The notes beneath the pieces are model-generated. The model did no database searches. It saw only the letters and a list, made by a program, of their open reading frames with translations, and was not told where the DNA came from. DNA of 64,000 nt from Ornithodoros turicata (lineage: Eukaryota; Arthropoda; Arachnida; Ixodida; Argasidae). Shown here one piece after another: positions 49,701 to 54,593 of the stretch. Positions within the stretch are counted from its first letter, which is position 1. Every line of letters starts with the position of its first letter. The stretch covers positions 620,001-684,000 of the forward strand of contig NW_026999403.1 in the NCBI RefSeq assembly GCF_037126465.1, read 5' to 3'. The translations under genes were made by a program, and so were the position numbers.

Positions 49701-52529
49701 CGTTTACAAACTATAACTCAGAAGTGTTCACATTTTTTATGCGCAAAAGCTGTAATGAACATTGATGCTTCTCGTAGAAAAATTGAAAAACTTTATTCAG
49801 AAGCTAGCGGCAGAAAGTGGCGCTGTGAGGCAAGGAGGCAATAGTCACTTTTTCTTCTTTCCACTAAGTTCGCAAGCTATGTGGGTGTACGAGCACAATT
49901 TTTTCATTGGACGTACGTAAAAATTGTAATTGGTGATTGGAGTGGATTAGACGTTCTAACCAGATATATACAGAAGAAACCAAATAGACAGCTTTCGAAG
50001 AGTGGAGCAATGACGGTATGTCGAGATCAAATTCGAACATGGTTCATGTGTGGTAGCGCGAGATGTTAATTTTGTTACGTGTACGATGGGATAGCCACAG
50101 AGTATAGCGTGCTTTCGCATCTTGTCTACAATGCGGAGTTATCGGAAGCACTCTACGTAAATGATACGATAAAAGATGCTAGAAAATCGAAGGCGCTTTA
50201 AAGGGACGGTTTGCTTTCGAAAACTCATCTACGAAACCAATCGTGCGGAAACTCATTTTCGAAACCAATACTACTGATGCTACCTATACTACAATAGATA
50301 TTAAATAAACATATCTTAAAGATTCGCGCTCCTTCCGCAGCTGCACAGTCTCCTACGGCGTGACGTCATACCCTAGCCGGAGGAGTGAGAGGGTGGCGCC
50401 CAAAGGAGAAAGGCGCCGTCCAGACGCCCCGTAACTCCCGCGCGGCCGTGGCATTCCTTTCCTCAAGGCCGTGTTCTTATTGGTGGCGTAGGGAATGATG
50501 TTTTGCCTTTTTCCAGAGAGGGAATTCCGGCATACTCTCAACATCCGGCCTCTGCTCTTGTCATGAACTCCATCGAATAACAGTCAAACTAGGCCACTAT
50601 TTTGCGTGGGACTTTCGATACCGTGGTCAGTTGTCCACGACGAATAAAATGACAAAATAGGTTTGAAAACGACTGGGCCAGATGCGACCGTCCCTTCTTT
50701 TTTTGATTCCGTGTTAGCCCCGCGAAGCAACTGTGGTTATGAGCGGGCGTACAGACATGGATAGATGTAGAGAGGACAGCAGGAAGTAATGGGGGACAGG
50801 GGGTTAGTATATGCGTCCTGGGCCGACTTCAGGGGGAACTGTGCCGACATTCGCCTGGAAAGTTTTCGGGAAACCCCAGGAAAAGCCAGGACAGCACAGC
50901 CAGTGACAGGTTTCGAACCCGTGCCACGTCCCAGTCACGGCGGGAAACCGATCATCCTGACCACAATGCCACGAGACCTGGTGGACCGCCCCTTCAAAGT
51001 AATGAGGCGTACGGCTCATCAAGTTTTCGTACTGCTTCGTGAGCTCCATTATGCGAATACTATATAGGAGCACCCTGCTTGCGTGGTATTTACTTCTGTT
51101 GCTTGCTACTGCCTGGAACGCTAGCGACGTCGGACCCGTTAAATCTGTTGGGAAGCTCATATACCCGATGACGATGACGAGTTGAATTTTAGTGGCACAT
51201 TAGCAACTATCGCCATTATACCCGTCATACGTGTTACACTCGACGCCATTTGAGCCACACCTCATCGACCTTCACTTGGCGACGCATCCGCACTGCCGAT
51301 TCCATTGTTCCAGAATGGAGGACAACTGCGCCTTGGTGACACAGCGCAAGCCGCACAAACACGTCGTCCTTCGGGACGGAAGTCCAATACGGCTGATACT
51401 TCAGCGCGCGTTCACGCAAGGGCAGCCAGGCGGTCAAAATACATCGGCTAACCGACGCCATCATCATCACACTTTTCTCGCGGCGTAAAATACCGAAGTA
51501 TTATCACGTTAAAGGTACCGTAAAAACCAGTAGACTTGCAATCTCAGAAGATTTATCTATTCGGTAACCTGACCCCTCGGTACTAGTTCGTCACAATTTT
51601 CCCAACAATTACTCTCACAGCTTTTCTTTCTAGAAAATAAAAACGAAAATTACGGGTCAGACTGTGCTGGTCAGCAACTGTGCATTGCTATGCAAGTACG
51701 CCGGCAAATCTACAATTCACGCGGACAACGCTATGGGTATAAAATGAAAGAAGTTGGCTACGTGTCCGCTACGTAGACACCAGAATCCGCAAGACAGTGG
51801 GGAACATATATTGGAGATTTTTTTGCCACCAGACGTCACCCCAAGCCGTTTTACTTGAATTTCGCTCGCAAATTAAGAATACTAGGCGCTTTCTGTGACA
51901 GTTGTAACTTGTCCCGCTGGGTTTACAAGCAACAAGGTGATAAACTATGCGGTCAACATAAACTGCCCGATTTACGGTACGGAGGAAAGAAACGGCGAAA
52001 GATGAAAGTCACTGAAAAGGTTAGCTAGCTGTAGGGATCGAACCCACATCTTCTGGATTACCGGCCAGGGCTCTACCAATTTTAGCTAAACTAACACGCC
52101 TCTCCAGCGACTTTCGGGGTGCGTCATCTGAAGGGACGAAAAACCAGCCACTCACTCTCATTCACCCTCCTTTCACTCTTACATTTTTTGCTCACTCATA
52201 CACACATTCATACGACGGAAATCGACGCAGGCGGCACCTGTTGAACAAGAGAAAAACTGATGTTCTGAGGCTGGAACAAGAAACGGCGTTGTCTTATGGT
52301 TGCTGTTGGCAAGAGAAGACGAATTGCTCGTATGACGAAGTCCCTACCTTCCATACCCGTGCCCGTGATATTCCTCCTCCCCCTCTTCGTGCATCGGCGC
52401 TCAAGAGTGGAGTAGGGAAGCCCTCTCGGAACCACAGCACCAGTAGTGGCACATCGTCCGTCGGTTCACCCACCGCTGGACGAAGGTCGCACGGAAGGGA
52501 CACTTCTCGTCCCACGATGCCTGTCACTT
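13822..52529 (-). CDS. Sidestep-like immunoglobulin-superfamily receptor, 8 exons (partial gene)
   Basis: The minus-strand exons are 52348-52529, 49414-49687, 33327-33536, 30883-31161, 28733-29023, 17210-17667, 15278-15476 and 13822-13956. Every intron is GT-AG and every junction phase matches (0 or 1). Together they give about 676 residues: five Ig domains, each with the Cys-Trp-Cys core, then one fibronectin III domain, one transmembrane helix and the start of a cytoplasmic tail. The order, and motifs such as VLWFREG and YVCRVDF in Ig1 and tyrosine at the Ig3/Ig4 and Ig4/Ig5 exon junctions, fit the sidestep family. Drosophila Side acts at the cell surface in motor-axon guidance through Beat-family partners. 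The signal-peptide exon and tail exons were not found; they may lie outside the window or be too short to see. Family is confident; the exact paralogue is not. Confidence 0.88.
14270..14540. repeat. Pyrimidine-rich TTTC/ATTT repeats and poly(C)
   Basis: Runs of TTTCTTTC and TTATTTATTTC from 14340 to 14455, then a run of about 16 C at 14523-14538. It lies inside the 1.3 kb intron between exons G and H. Confidence 0.7.
14714..15245. mobile_element. MITE family CACTCTAAG, copy 2 (532 bp)
   Basis: Near-identical in layout to copy 1, with CACTCTAAG ends and TA on both sides. Its right end is 32 bases from the donor of exon G (minus strand), so it was inserted very close to a 5' splice site without destroying it. 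Confidence 0.92.
15278..15476 (-). CDS. Sidestep-like exon G: second half of the fibronectin III domain
   Basis: The acceptor is GTATTTTACAG and the donor is CACAG|GTAAGA; phase 0 in, phase 1 out, 66 codons plus one base. It encodes VVDLPAGTDFVLVVYAANAK then GRSPPVLLTAGTLP, the characteristic closing strands of a fibronectin III domain in this family. A 532-bp MITE sits 32 bases beyond the donor. Confidence 0.88.
15920..16790. mobile_element. Large fold-back element
   Basis: The left arm (about 15930-16300) and right arm (about 16505-16790) are imperfect inverted copies. Shared blocks include CACCCCCAATGTGAGAGGGT paired with its inverse near 16540, and the AATGAGAAC block paired near 16710. 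A single diverged arm is also present at 45248-45612, so this is a dispersed family. It lies in the intron between exons F and G. Exact ends were not resolved. Confidence 0.7.
17210..17667 (-). CDS. Sidestep-like exon F: Ig5 and first half of the fibronectin III domain
   Basis: The acceptor is CGTTATTACAG and the donor is CAG|GTGAGT; phase 1 in, phase 0 out, about 153 codons. It starts with the split tyrosine codon then APVCVEG. Ig5 shows VQVSCEVSADPATVAFEWRL and LACWARNSVG. The linker PPESPSDCVVSNQTEDSF opens the fibronectin III domain, followed by HFVLELQDSGGG, which corresponds to the F-E strands of sidestep proteins. Confidence 0.9.
17820..19260. other. No recognisable gene in this intronic stretch
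   Basis: A LINE 3'-UTR-like piece may occupy 17850-18010 (AACAACTTTATTACGGGATG). The rest shows no bounded repeat. Confidence 0.35.
19266..19514. mobile_element. Fold-back MITE family CACTCTTAAAAATG, copy 1 (249 bp)
   Basis: Almost a perfect palindrome along its whole length, with ends CACTCTTAAAAATGAACTTC and the inverse, bordered by TA. Other copies lie at 27590-27812 and 48274-48511. Confidence 0.9.
19655..19860 (+). mobile_element. SINE with tRNA-like head (diverged body)
   Basis: The head has an A-box-like TGGCTGAGCATGG region and a clear B box, GGTGGGTTCGAATCC (about 19737-19751), shared with family 2. The body after GGCTGTGCC differs from the other family-2 copies. It is not a tRNA gene: the stem pairing of a cloverleaf is not kept. 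Confidence 0.65.
19870..20447 (-). pseudogene. 3' end of an I/R1-type LINE ORF plus 3' UTR
   Basis: The minus-strand frame 20082-20447 reads LIHRLRLNVAFTPSYRY, then CSECG...VEHILLRC, then a LGPWD-type segment and a GLKDSL stop. This is the conserved C-terminal tail after RNase H of tick/arthropod LINEs. The non-coding part toward 19870 contains GAT/CAT repeats. The 5' portion is absent or unrecognisable. Confidence 0.75.
20750..20905 (+). mobile_element. 5'-truncated SINE (family 2) fragment
   Basis: Runs from GTGCCGTCTCAGGTTTC through CCCCTTGAAGTCGACCCC to GTTGCTTCGCGGCGCTAACA, matching the body and 3' end of the SINE at 52589-52890. Confidence 0.75.
21271..22944. mobile_element. TTAA-flanked fold-back element (1.67 kb)
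   Basis: The left arm (about 21275-21935) and right arm (about 22276-22940) are long inverted copies with few differences. The outer ends read TTAA|AGTAGCACAGAAG and the inverse, CTTCTGTGCTACT|TTAA, so the target looks like TTAA, as used by piggyBac- and Kolobok-type transposases. The central spacer holds a (GA)n run at 22079-22116. The overlapping open frames in the arms are mirror images and are not genes. Confidence 0.88.
22079..22116. repeat. (GA)n microsatellite
   Basis: About 19 GA units in the centre of the fold-back element. Confidence 0.95.
22946..25709. other. No recognisable gene
   Basis: Intronic stretch between exons E and F without coding similarity or bounded repeats that I could establish. 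Confidence 0.35.
25712..26778. mobile_element. MITE family CACTCTAAG, outer copy interrupted by a second copy
   Basis: The outer copy starts CACTCTAAGAAAAAAAAAAA at 25712 and ends CTTATAGTG at 26778, bordered by TA. It is split at 25948 by the copy at 25949-26480. The two halves of the outer copy together cover the family's length. Confidence 0.88.
25949..26480. mobile_element. MITE family CACTCTAAG, copy nested in the same family (532 bp)
   Basis: Ends are CCCTCTAAG and CTTAGAGTG. The flanking dinucleotide is CA on both sides rather than the usual TA. It is closer to copies 1 and 2 than the outer copy is, consistent with a later burst. Confidence 0.88.
27135..27301 (+). mobile_element. 5'-truncated SINE (family 1) with (CAC)n tail
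   Basis: The body from TTTTTCCTGGGTTTTCCTCA to (CAC)n matches family 1. It is flanked by the 10-bp direct repeat CACCAGTCTA at 27125-27134 and 27302-27311. Confidence 0.82.
27590..27812. mobile_element. Fold-back MITE family CACTCTTAAAAATG, copy 2 (diverged)
   Basis: Inverted arms share GCACGCTCCTAGCCAA and the inverse TTGGCTAGGGGCGTGC. The left end CCCTCTTCAAGATGAACTTC is mutated and follows TA. The right terminus has decayed before the adjoining SINE. Confidence 0.78.
27831..28101 (+). mobile_element. Full-length tRNA-derived SINE (family 1)
   Basis: The head has an A-box-like GTGGCTCAGTGGTTAGCG (27841-27858) and a B box GGGTTCGAATCCC (about 27896-27908), the two internal RNA polymerase III promoter elements. 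The body matches the truncated copies at 1655, 27135 and 47815. It ends in CAC/ATCACC repeats and is flanked by the 13-bp direct repeat CACCTATCAAATT at 27818-27830 and 28102-28114. Confidence 0.92.
28692..28720. repeat. (GA)n microsatellite beside the exon E donor
   Basis: A GA run lies about 11 bases beyond the 5' splice site of exon E. A similar run with the same right-hand flank is at 29342-29367. Confidence 0.9.
28733..29023 (-). CDS. Sidestep-like exon E: Ig4
   Basis: The acceptor is AACATTTTACAG and the donor is CCAGT|GTAAGT; phase 1 in and out, 97 codons. It begins with the tyrosine split codon and DPPELHVRLG. It carries VYLECSVSANPP, VGWRFEGQD and GHYSCTAANSLGRG, a complete Ig core. 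The donor is immediately followed by a (CT)n tract, which reads (GA)n on the plus strand; the donor plus this tract has a duplicate at 29341-29385. Confidence 0.89.
29024..30240. other. Intron between exons D and E: duplicated flank, otherwise nothing
   Basis: Holds the duplicate of the exon E donor region at 29341-29385 and a T/GT run at 29449-29483. No gene was seen. Confidence 0.5.
30330..30735. repeat. Polypurine tract with 51-bp tandem repeats
   Basis: The plus strand is almost purely A/G from about 30302 to 30732. GAAAGGGGGAAGAAAGAAGG recurs at 30361, 30412, 30463 and 30514, a 51-bp period with about four units. It lies in the intron after exon D. The minus-strand Phe/Ser/Leu open frame across it is an artefact. 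Confidence 0.92.
30883..31161 (-). CDS. Sidestep-like exon D: Ig3
   Basis: The acceptor is ATTTTTCAG and the donor is CATT|GTAGGT; phase 1 in and out, 93 codons. One exon holds the whole Ig3 domain: LLSCVSTGSRP (first cysteine), VLSWWKDSGRLP (tryptophan) and RRLACRAHNP (second cysteine). The open frame runs past the donor into a Phe/Ser/Leu-rich stretch, which is only the reverse reading of a polypurine tandem repeat, so the exon ends at the donor. Confidence 0.88.
31383..31933. mobile_element. MITE with CCGTATTTTCACGCG terminal inverted repeats (copy 2)
   Basis: Ends CCGTATTTTCACGCGTATTA and the inverse, CGCGTGAAAATACGG. Internal ATAAGCCGC units lie near both ends. The interior is the reverse complement of part of copy 1 at 5383-6160, with differences and deletions. 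The TA is clear on the left; the right flank is GTA. Confidence 0.85.
32783..32899. repeat. Near-perfect hairpin with 45-bp arms
   Basis: Bases 32783-32827 (GACTTGAAAACCCGAGACGA...) are repeated exactly in inverse up to 32899. A further short inner stem (CAAACACGGT / ACCGTGTTTG) sits around a small loop, and the right arm carries 12 extra bases of GTTTGT repeat. Confidence 0.9.
32979..33305. mobile_element. pogo-like MITE with internal TATAGG-type array
   Basis: Ends CAGTGAACCCTCGTTAATAT and the inverse, ATAACGAGGGTTCACTG. It is the intact relative of the element at 11562-12268. A GGTATA/GGTAGGTATA array fills 33058-33200 and has duplicated the surrounding CCTCTG flank. Confidence 0.85.
33327..33536 (-). 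CDS. Sidestep-like exon C: second half of Ig2
   Basis: The acceptor ends CCCTCAG and the donor is ACC|GTGAGT; phase 1 in and out, 70 codons. It encodes the PRPTLSWLRDGE strand with the Ig tryptophan and the LTKITCQAQNNN strand with the second cysteine. It is separated from exon B by a 15.9 kb intron, the longest in the gene, which hosts the transposase-nuclease gene on the opposite strand. Confidence 0.87.
33573..33740. repeat. Dispersed repeat with (ATTG)n start
   Basis: GATTGATTGATTGATTGATG followed by AAAAATATGGAGATGTG, and further on GAACAAATGCAACAC, resembles 61930-62130. Element class not determined. Confidence 0.5.
34131..34450 (+). repeat. Two tandem copies of a 169-bp unit upstream of the transposase gene
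   Basis: CTGTTTTCTATGTGAACTTT begins at 34135 and again at 34304. The two units are nearly identical for about 150 bases, each ending in GTTGTAATTTTTTTT. They precede the transposase-nuclease start codon by about 420 bases and could be terminal or promoter sequence of that element. Confidence 0.85.
34873..35517 (+). CDS. Transposase-nuclease N-terminal segment (first frame)
   Basis: Starts at ATGGCTCGAAGTCACG and stays open for 214 codons, stopping at TGA 35515-35517. The first 150 residues are Ser/Thr/Pro-rich and probably disordered. The last 60 (RRIVEIDHFFSSLQSL, then EHRRGLCSSFSLKCRMC) look like the conserved start of the Mutator-like domain. The protein should continue in the frame two bases on, so a small indel in the GATGTGATGATGATG tract is likely. 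Confidence 0.75.
   Translation: MARSHVYGQRKRKKKDFANLRGRGRHVTEPADLRDFGNAGCSSRAVPSDRCTSTTPHRADTLVGSTFGGSVVPQTVTDAGRNACFASSTSEIRPSNSSFADSAEVDNVVPCSSGCDELAGSRASPVPITAAVTPSRSSSFDTGNVHQTQSQRTSSVNGRRIVEIDHFFSSLQSLSVHSPFGCGLADMEIVSEHRRGLCSSFSLKCRMCLRKYVM
34873..38102 (+). CDS. Mutator-like DDE transposase fused to YqaJ/lambda-exonuclease-type nuclease
   Basis: Two exons (34873-35894 and 36222-38102, stop at 38100) encode about 965 residues if one frameshift near 35.5 kb is allowed for. The N-terminus is low-complexity with a basic start (RKRKKKD) and a CRMC zinc-ribbon half. The transposase region has D1 (VADGAW, codon 35838), D2 (IADGDSS, codon 36444), a CxxH (CRNH, 36520-36531) and E (NNAAEHFNS, codon 36924). 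The nuclease region has LTASNFGKV, RYGRDTEP (Glu 37512), ATPDG (Asp 37614), VEVKCP (Glu 37644, Lys 37650) and YQVQGQ (Gln 37773). It lies antisense inside a receptor-gene intron and is likely a mobile gene. Domain calls are from motif recognition, not a search. Confidence 0.85.
35469..35894 (+). CDS. Transposase-nuclease exon 1, second frame
   Basis: The frame is open from 35469 after a stop at 35466-35468. It contains NSSAVNGIVSIGSGFSGL, LGALDIPGMA and the first catalytic Asp in VADGAWCKRSY. It ends at donor TTG|GTAAGT, which joins in phase 0 to exon 2 (GCTGTAATTGTTGG). The overlap with the previous frame at 35469-35517 places the shift there. Confidence 0.85.
35895..36221 (+). other. Intron of the transposase-nuclease gene (327 bp)
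   Basis: Donor GTAAGT at 35895 and acceptor TTTTTTCGTTTTTGCAG ending 36221. It contains in-frame stops, and removing it joins ALSGL to AVIVGYRTKK without a break in the domain. Confidence 0.88.
38440..38825. repeat. 119-bp tandem repeat, three copies, downstream of the transposase-nuclease gene
   Basis: AACACGTCCACACGTTGATG recurs at 38511, 38630 and 38749 with few differences between units. It begins about 340 bases after the stop codon. Weaker echoes continue to about 39.5 kb (ATGCTATATGTTGATGCCGT near 39431). Confidence 0.9.
38830..40838. other. No recognisable gene
   Basis: Part may be 3' sequence of the transposase-nuclease element. Open frames at 40018-40431 (plus) and 40498-40822 (minus) show no motifs I recognise. 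Confidence 0.4.
40839..41055. repeat. Imperfect 215-bp hairpin
   Basis: The two halves pair across a centre near 40945. The best-matched block is CTTGAATTACAAACAG with its inverse CTGTTTGTAATTCAAG. Outer pairing is looser (ATAAAAAGCAACTGG with CCAGTTACTTTTTGT). Open frames on both strands across it are mirror images. Confidence 0.75.
41100..41602 (-). pseudogene. SGNH-hydrolase-like gene fragment with an intron, frame broken
   Basis: The minus-strand exon 41372-41602 reads ALVGSSQLKF (block I serine), VTFSYPGATAARLREK and WIVMYIGGNDIQDG (block III Gly-Asn). It ends at donor CTCA|GTAAGT. A second segment (about 41100-41262) reads IFLYKLMPQTRRPELSGTIQ and ends at VLSIDV followed by a GTGAGT. 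The two do not join in frame: the phase-0 acceptor TTTCACAG leads to a stop within 20 codons. The C-terminal catalytic Asp-His block was not seen. Probably a dead or transposon-borne copy. Confidence 0.6.
41900..44360. other. No recognisable gene
   Basis: An ACCCG/CCCGC-rich stretch at 42990-43310 resembles the interior of hAT-type nonautonomous elements, but no ends were found. Nothing else was identified. Confidence 0.35.
44364..44402. repeat. Perfect 17-bp hairpin
   Basis: AAGTCGGAGGAGTGAGG at 44364-44380 and its exact inverse at 44386-44402 with a five-base loop. It may be two abutting element ends. Confidence 0.85.
44480..48270. other. No recognisable gene; one fold-back arm and a SINE fragment
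   Basis: 45248-45612 is a diverged single arm of the fold-back family at 15920-16790 (CAGGGTGTCCCTGCTAAATG start). 47815-47902 is a minus-strand piece of SINE family 1, including its GGT/CAC tail. The rest holds no gene that I can support. Confidence 0.5.
47815..47902 (-). mobile_element. 5'-truncated SINE (family 1) fragment
   Basis: Read on the minus strand it runs from CTCGGGCGTCAGTCGTGACG through ACAACGGCAAGCCC to a (CAC)n tail. Confidence 0.78.
48274..48511. mobile_element. Fold-back MITE family CACTCTTAAAAATG, copy 3 (238 bp)
   Basis: Left end CACTCTTAAAAATGAACTTC, right end a mutated inverse (CCATTTCTAAGAGCG), TA on both sides. The arms are nearly complementary along the whole length. 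Confidence 0.88.
48738..49250. mobile_element. hAT-like nonautonomous element rich in GAACCGGAAC motifs
   Basis: Begins CAGGGAACGGAACCGGAACT and ends ATACCGGTTTCGATCCCTG, an imperfect inverted pair. The interior is dense in CCGAACCGAAC-type words. Flanks TATTATTC and TTTTATTC agree at seven of eight bases, as expected for an aged 8-bp target duplication. Confidence 0.72.
49414..49687 (-). CDS. Sidestep-like exon B: end of Ig1 and start of Ig2
   Basis: The acceptor is GATATTTTAG and the donor is GGAG|GTAAGA; phase 0 in, phase 1 out, about 91 codons. Ig1 closes with HAGTYVCRVDFRQAQTTN, the sidestep-type CRVDFR strand, followed by a PPSIPVIRD linker. Ig2 begins with a VHLQCES strand that supplies its first cysteine. 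The last codon is a split glycine completed by the next exon. Confidence 0.88.
50698..50983 (-). mobile_element. tRNA-derived SINE (family 2), full length
   Basis: On the minus strand it has a tRNA-like head with B box GGGTTCGAAACC, then the CTGTGCTGTCCTGG...GTCGGCACAGTTCCCC body and an end at GCTAACACGGAATC. Flanks GACCGTCCCTTC and GACCGCCCCTTC (one mismatch) are the target duplication. Confidence 0.85.
51500..52015. other. No recognisable gene
   Basis: Intronic stretch in the 2.7 kb intron between exons A and B. Part of it may be the 3' portion of the SINE whose head lies at 52020-52100. Confidence 0.35.
52020..52100 (-). mobile_element. tRNA-related SINE head (third family)
   Basis: On the minus strand it reads GCGTGTTAGTTTAGCTAAAA, then a TTGGTAGAGCCC A-box-like end, and B box GGGTTCGATCCC (about 52038-52049), followed by TAACCTTTTCAGTGACTTTC. 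It keeps the two promoter boxes but is not a convincing complete tRNA. Confidence 0.6.
52348..52529 (-). CDS. Sidestep-like exon A: first half of Ig1
   Basis: The acceptor is a pyrimidine-rich tract ending ATTGCAG; the donor is AAG|GTAGGG. The exon enters in phase 1 and leaves in phase 0, giving 61 codons. It encodes the GREVSLPCD strand with the first Ig cysteine and the VLWFREG strand with the core tryptophan, then an LLSADAR stretch resembling the YSFDARG-type segment of sidestep proteins. A glycine run near the exon end is unusual. Because it starts inside the mature Ig1 fold, at least one upstream exon with the signal peptide must exist. Confidence 0.85.
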
Positions 52530-52588
52530 CTGCAATGAACAGAAAAAAACAAGTTGAAACTAGAAGTCACAGTTTCTTTTACGAATAA

Positions 52589-52890
52589 TTTTTTTTTGAT
52601 TGCGTGTTAGCGCCGCGAAGCAACTGTGGCTATGAGCGGCGTACAGACGTGGACAGACGGAGAGAGGACAGCAGGAAGGAGTGGGAGACAGGGGGATTAG
52701 TATGCGTCCCGGGCCGACTTCAAGGGGAACTGTGCCGACATTCGTCTGGAAAGTCTTCGGAAAACCCAGGGAAAACCTCAGACAGCACAGCCGGCGGTAG
52801 GATTCGAACCCACCACCTCCCAGTCTACAGCACGACCTTGGTTACCACCAACGAGCGGACGCCTTAGCCCACTCGGCCATGCCGCTGGTC
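52589..52890 (-). mobile_element. Full-length tRNA-derived SINE (family 2) next to exon A
   Basis: The head reads GCATGGCCGAGTGGGCTAAG (A box) and GGTGGGTTCGAATCC (B box) on the minus strand; the body matches 50698-50983. It is flanked by the exact 13-bp direct repeat CTTTTACGAATAA at 52576-52588 and 52891-52903. Its end lies about 60 bases from the exon A acceptor, in the same orientation as the receptor gene. Confidence 0.92.
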
Positions 52891-52903
52891 CTTTTACGAA
52901 TAA

Positions 52904-54091
52904 ACGTGATGATACAAAACAACGCACTGTGTAGCGACGATCAAGTATTGGAACTCACAACTGGCCGTTGTGAGGCTCAAGTTCGTCTTTCCAGGTTTCA
53001 TTACCTCATCTATTCCTTAAATGATGATGATGATGATTGGGAGTTTAATGGCGCAACGACAACGAGGCTATTCCTGAAGGTTACCGTAAAGCAGCAGACA
53101 GACAGGTTGTCTTACCGGCGTACTCGAATGGTTTGTTGCTTGTATACGGATCACAAGTTATACTGTTATATATGGTATGGCATACTTGTATACTGACCTA
53201 TTATACATGTAACGATATTTTAAATATTTTTAAATTGCTAGTGAAATTGCGGTAGAACGGCTTGAGGCGACGTCTGGTGGGAAATAATTCCCAATATTTC
53301 CCACTAATTATTCCCAGTAATTACCAATAATTCCCCATTTTTGAAGCAACAGTGACCAATGTTCCCGACTGACTCGCTGCTCATGATGACTGCGTAGCCG
53401 ATACGTAGCCGACTTCTTTTATTTTTAGACACAGTGTTGCGCGCATGCAATGTAGTTTCACCGCCACACTTGACGAGCAATGCGCAGTCGGTGGCAACTT
53501 CGACACAGTGTTGCCCGCAATTTTCCATTTTAGTCTTCTGAAAAACTACGAGCGCAATTGTGACGAAAATTGTGACGTCAGAGTATGAGAGCTCAGGCAA
53601 TCGAATAGAGATATTTTCTGAGATGGCAGTTCTACTGATTTACAGTGCATTTGGCGTTTAAAAATTAGTTGCTGAATCGCCGTTGCACAGCATGCCAAAC
53701 GCAACGCGATTTTTGGAAGCGTATATTGTTGCACGCACTTGTGCCAGCTGGCGACGCGTACAAGTAAGTTGTTTCTGCGGAGAAGCTCTTGGTGCGCATG
53801 CTGTCCGTGTTGAAGTTCTCTCCTGCCAATACGATTCCTAAATGGTTAAACTCTTACTTGAAATACAAGTACTTTGTGGCACGAGAGTTCTGCTTGCCCG
53901 TTATGTCGTTGGGACGTGGCGACGATGGCTCGGATTCTTGTTAACAGATGACACAACCATCAATAAAGGGGACCCTCACAAACAAACGCTTCCGAAGCGA
54001 GAGCTCTGTCTCCCTACCTGTCATGTGTCTTGATCTTCATATGTGTGTCCGGGAATATTTCGTTACGAGTGTCTCGTGACGCTACAGGAGT
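52904..54091. other. No recognisable gene
   Basis: A (GAT)n-containing piece lies at 53020-53060. No signal-peptide exon for the receptor gene was recognised on the minus strand here. Confidence 0.35.
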
Positions 54092-54099
54092 CTTTTTCA

Positions 54100-54585
54100 C
54101 AGAGCCATTTATAGGGAGAGTTTGGCCATTCTTTGATGTTTTGCCGCCTCATGGGTGGAGCCTATTTTGACGTCAGAGTCATCGTTGCACCGCCCAAAAA
54201 GCATGAATCCGAGTGGAATCCGCTTATCAGCCGTCTAGTCCGCGCCATACTGATGCTGTCCTCCAGCTAGTCCACAGCTTCGTGGTCGCGCTGAATGTAA
54301 TCTACAGGAATAACCGGCTTATGACCCACTCGCGCTAGTGATAAAGGGGGCTTTGTTGCCGAACTGAAAGAGTTCAAGGACAAAAGGCTTTCGAAGCAAG
54401 AAGTTCGCACGTGTCTTCTCTCCGTGGATTGTAAACAACGGTCAGCATCAATATGGCGTCGGCGACCAGCTGACGATGGGACAACAATAGACCACGACGA
54501 GGGAGGTCGTTCAGCCGTGACGTCGCATGACGCGCTTTAAGTTAGGCTCCTCCTAATGGCCAAACTCTCCCTATAAACGGCTCTG
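54100..54585. mobile_element. hAT-like nonautonomous element (486 bp)
   Basis: Ends CAGAGCCATTTATAGGGAGA and the inverse, CCCTATAAACGGCTCTG, with about 30 bp of near-perfect inverted match. Exact 8-bp flanking duplication CTTTTTCA at 54092-54099 and 54586-54593. Confidence 0.9.
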
Positions 54586-54593
54586 CTTTTTCA

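Noticed and set aside
52800..52890. tRNA-like cloverleaf on the minus strand
   Set aside because: An extra stretch lies between the A and B boxes, and it joins a SINE body with a 13-bp target duplication. It is part of the SINE.
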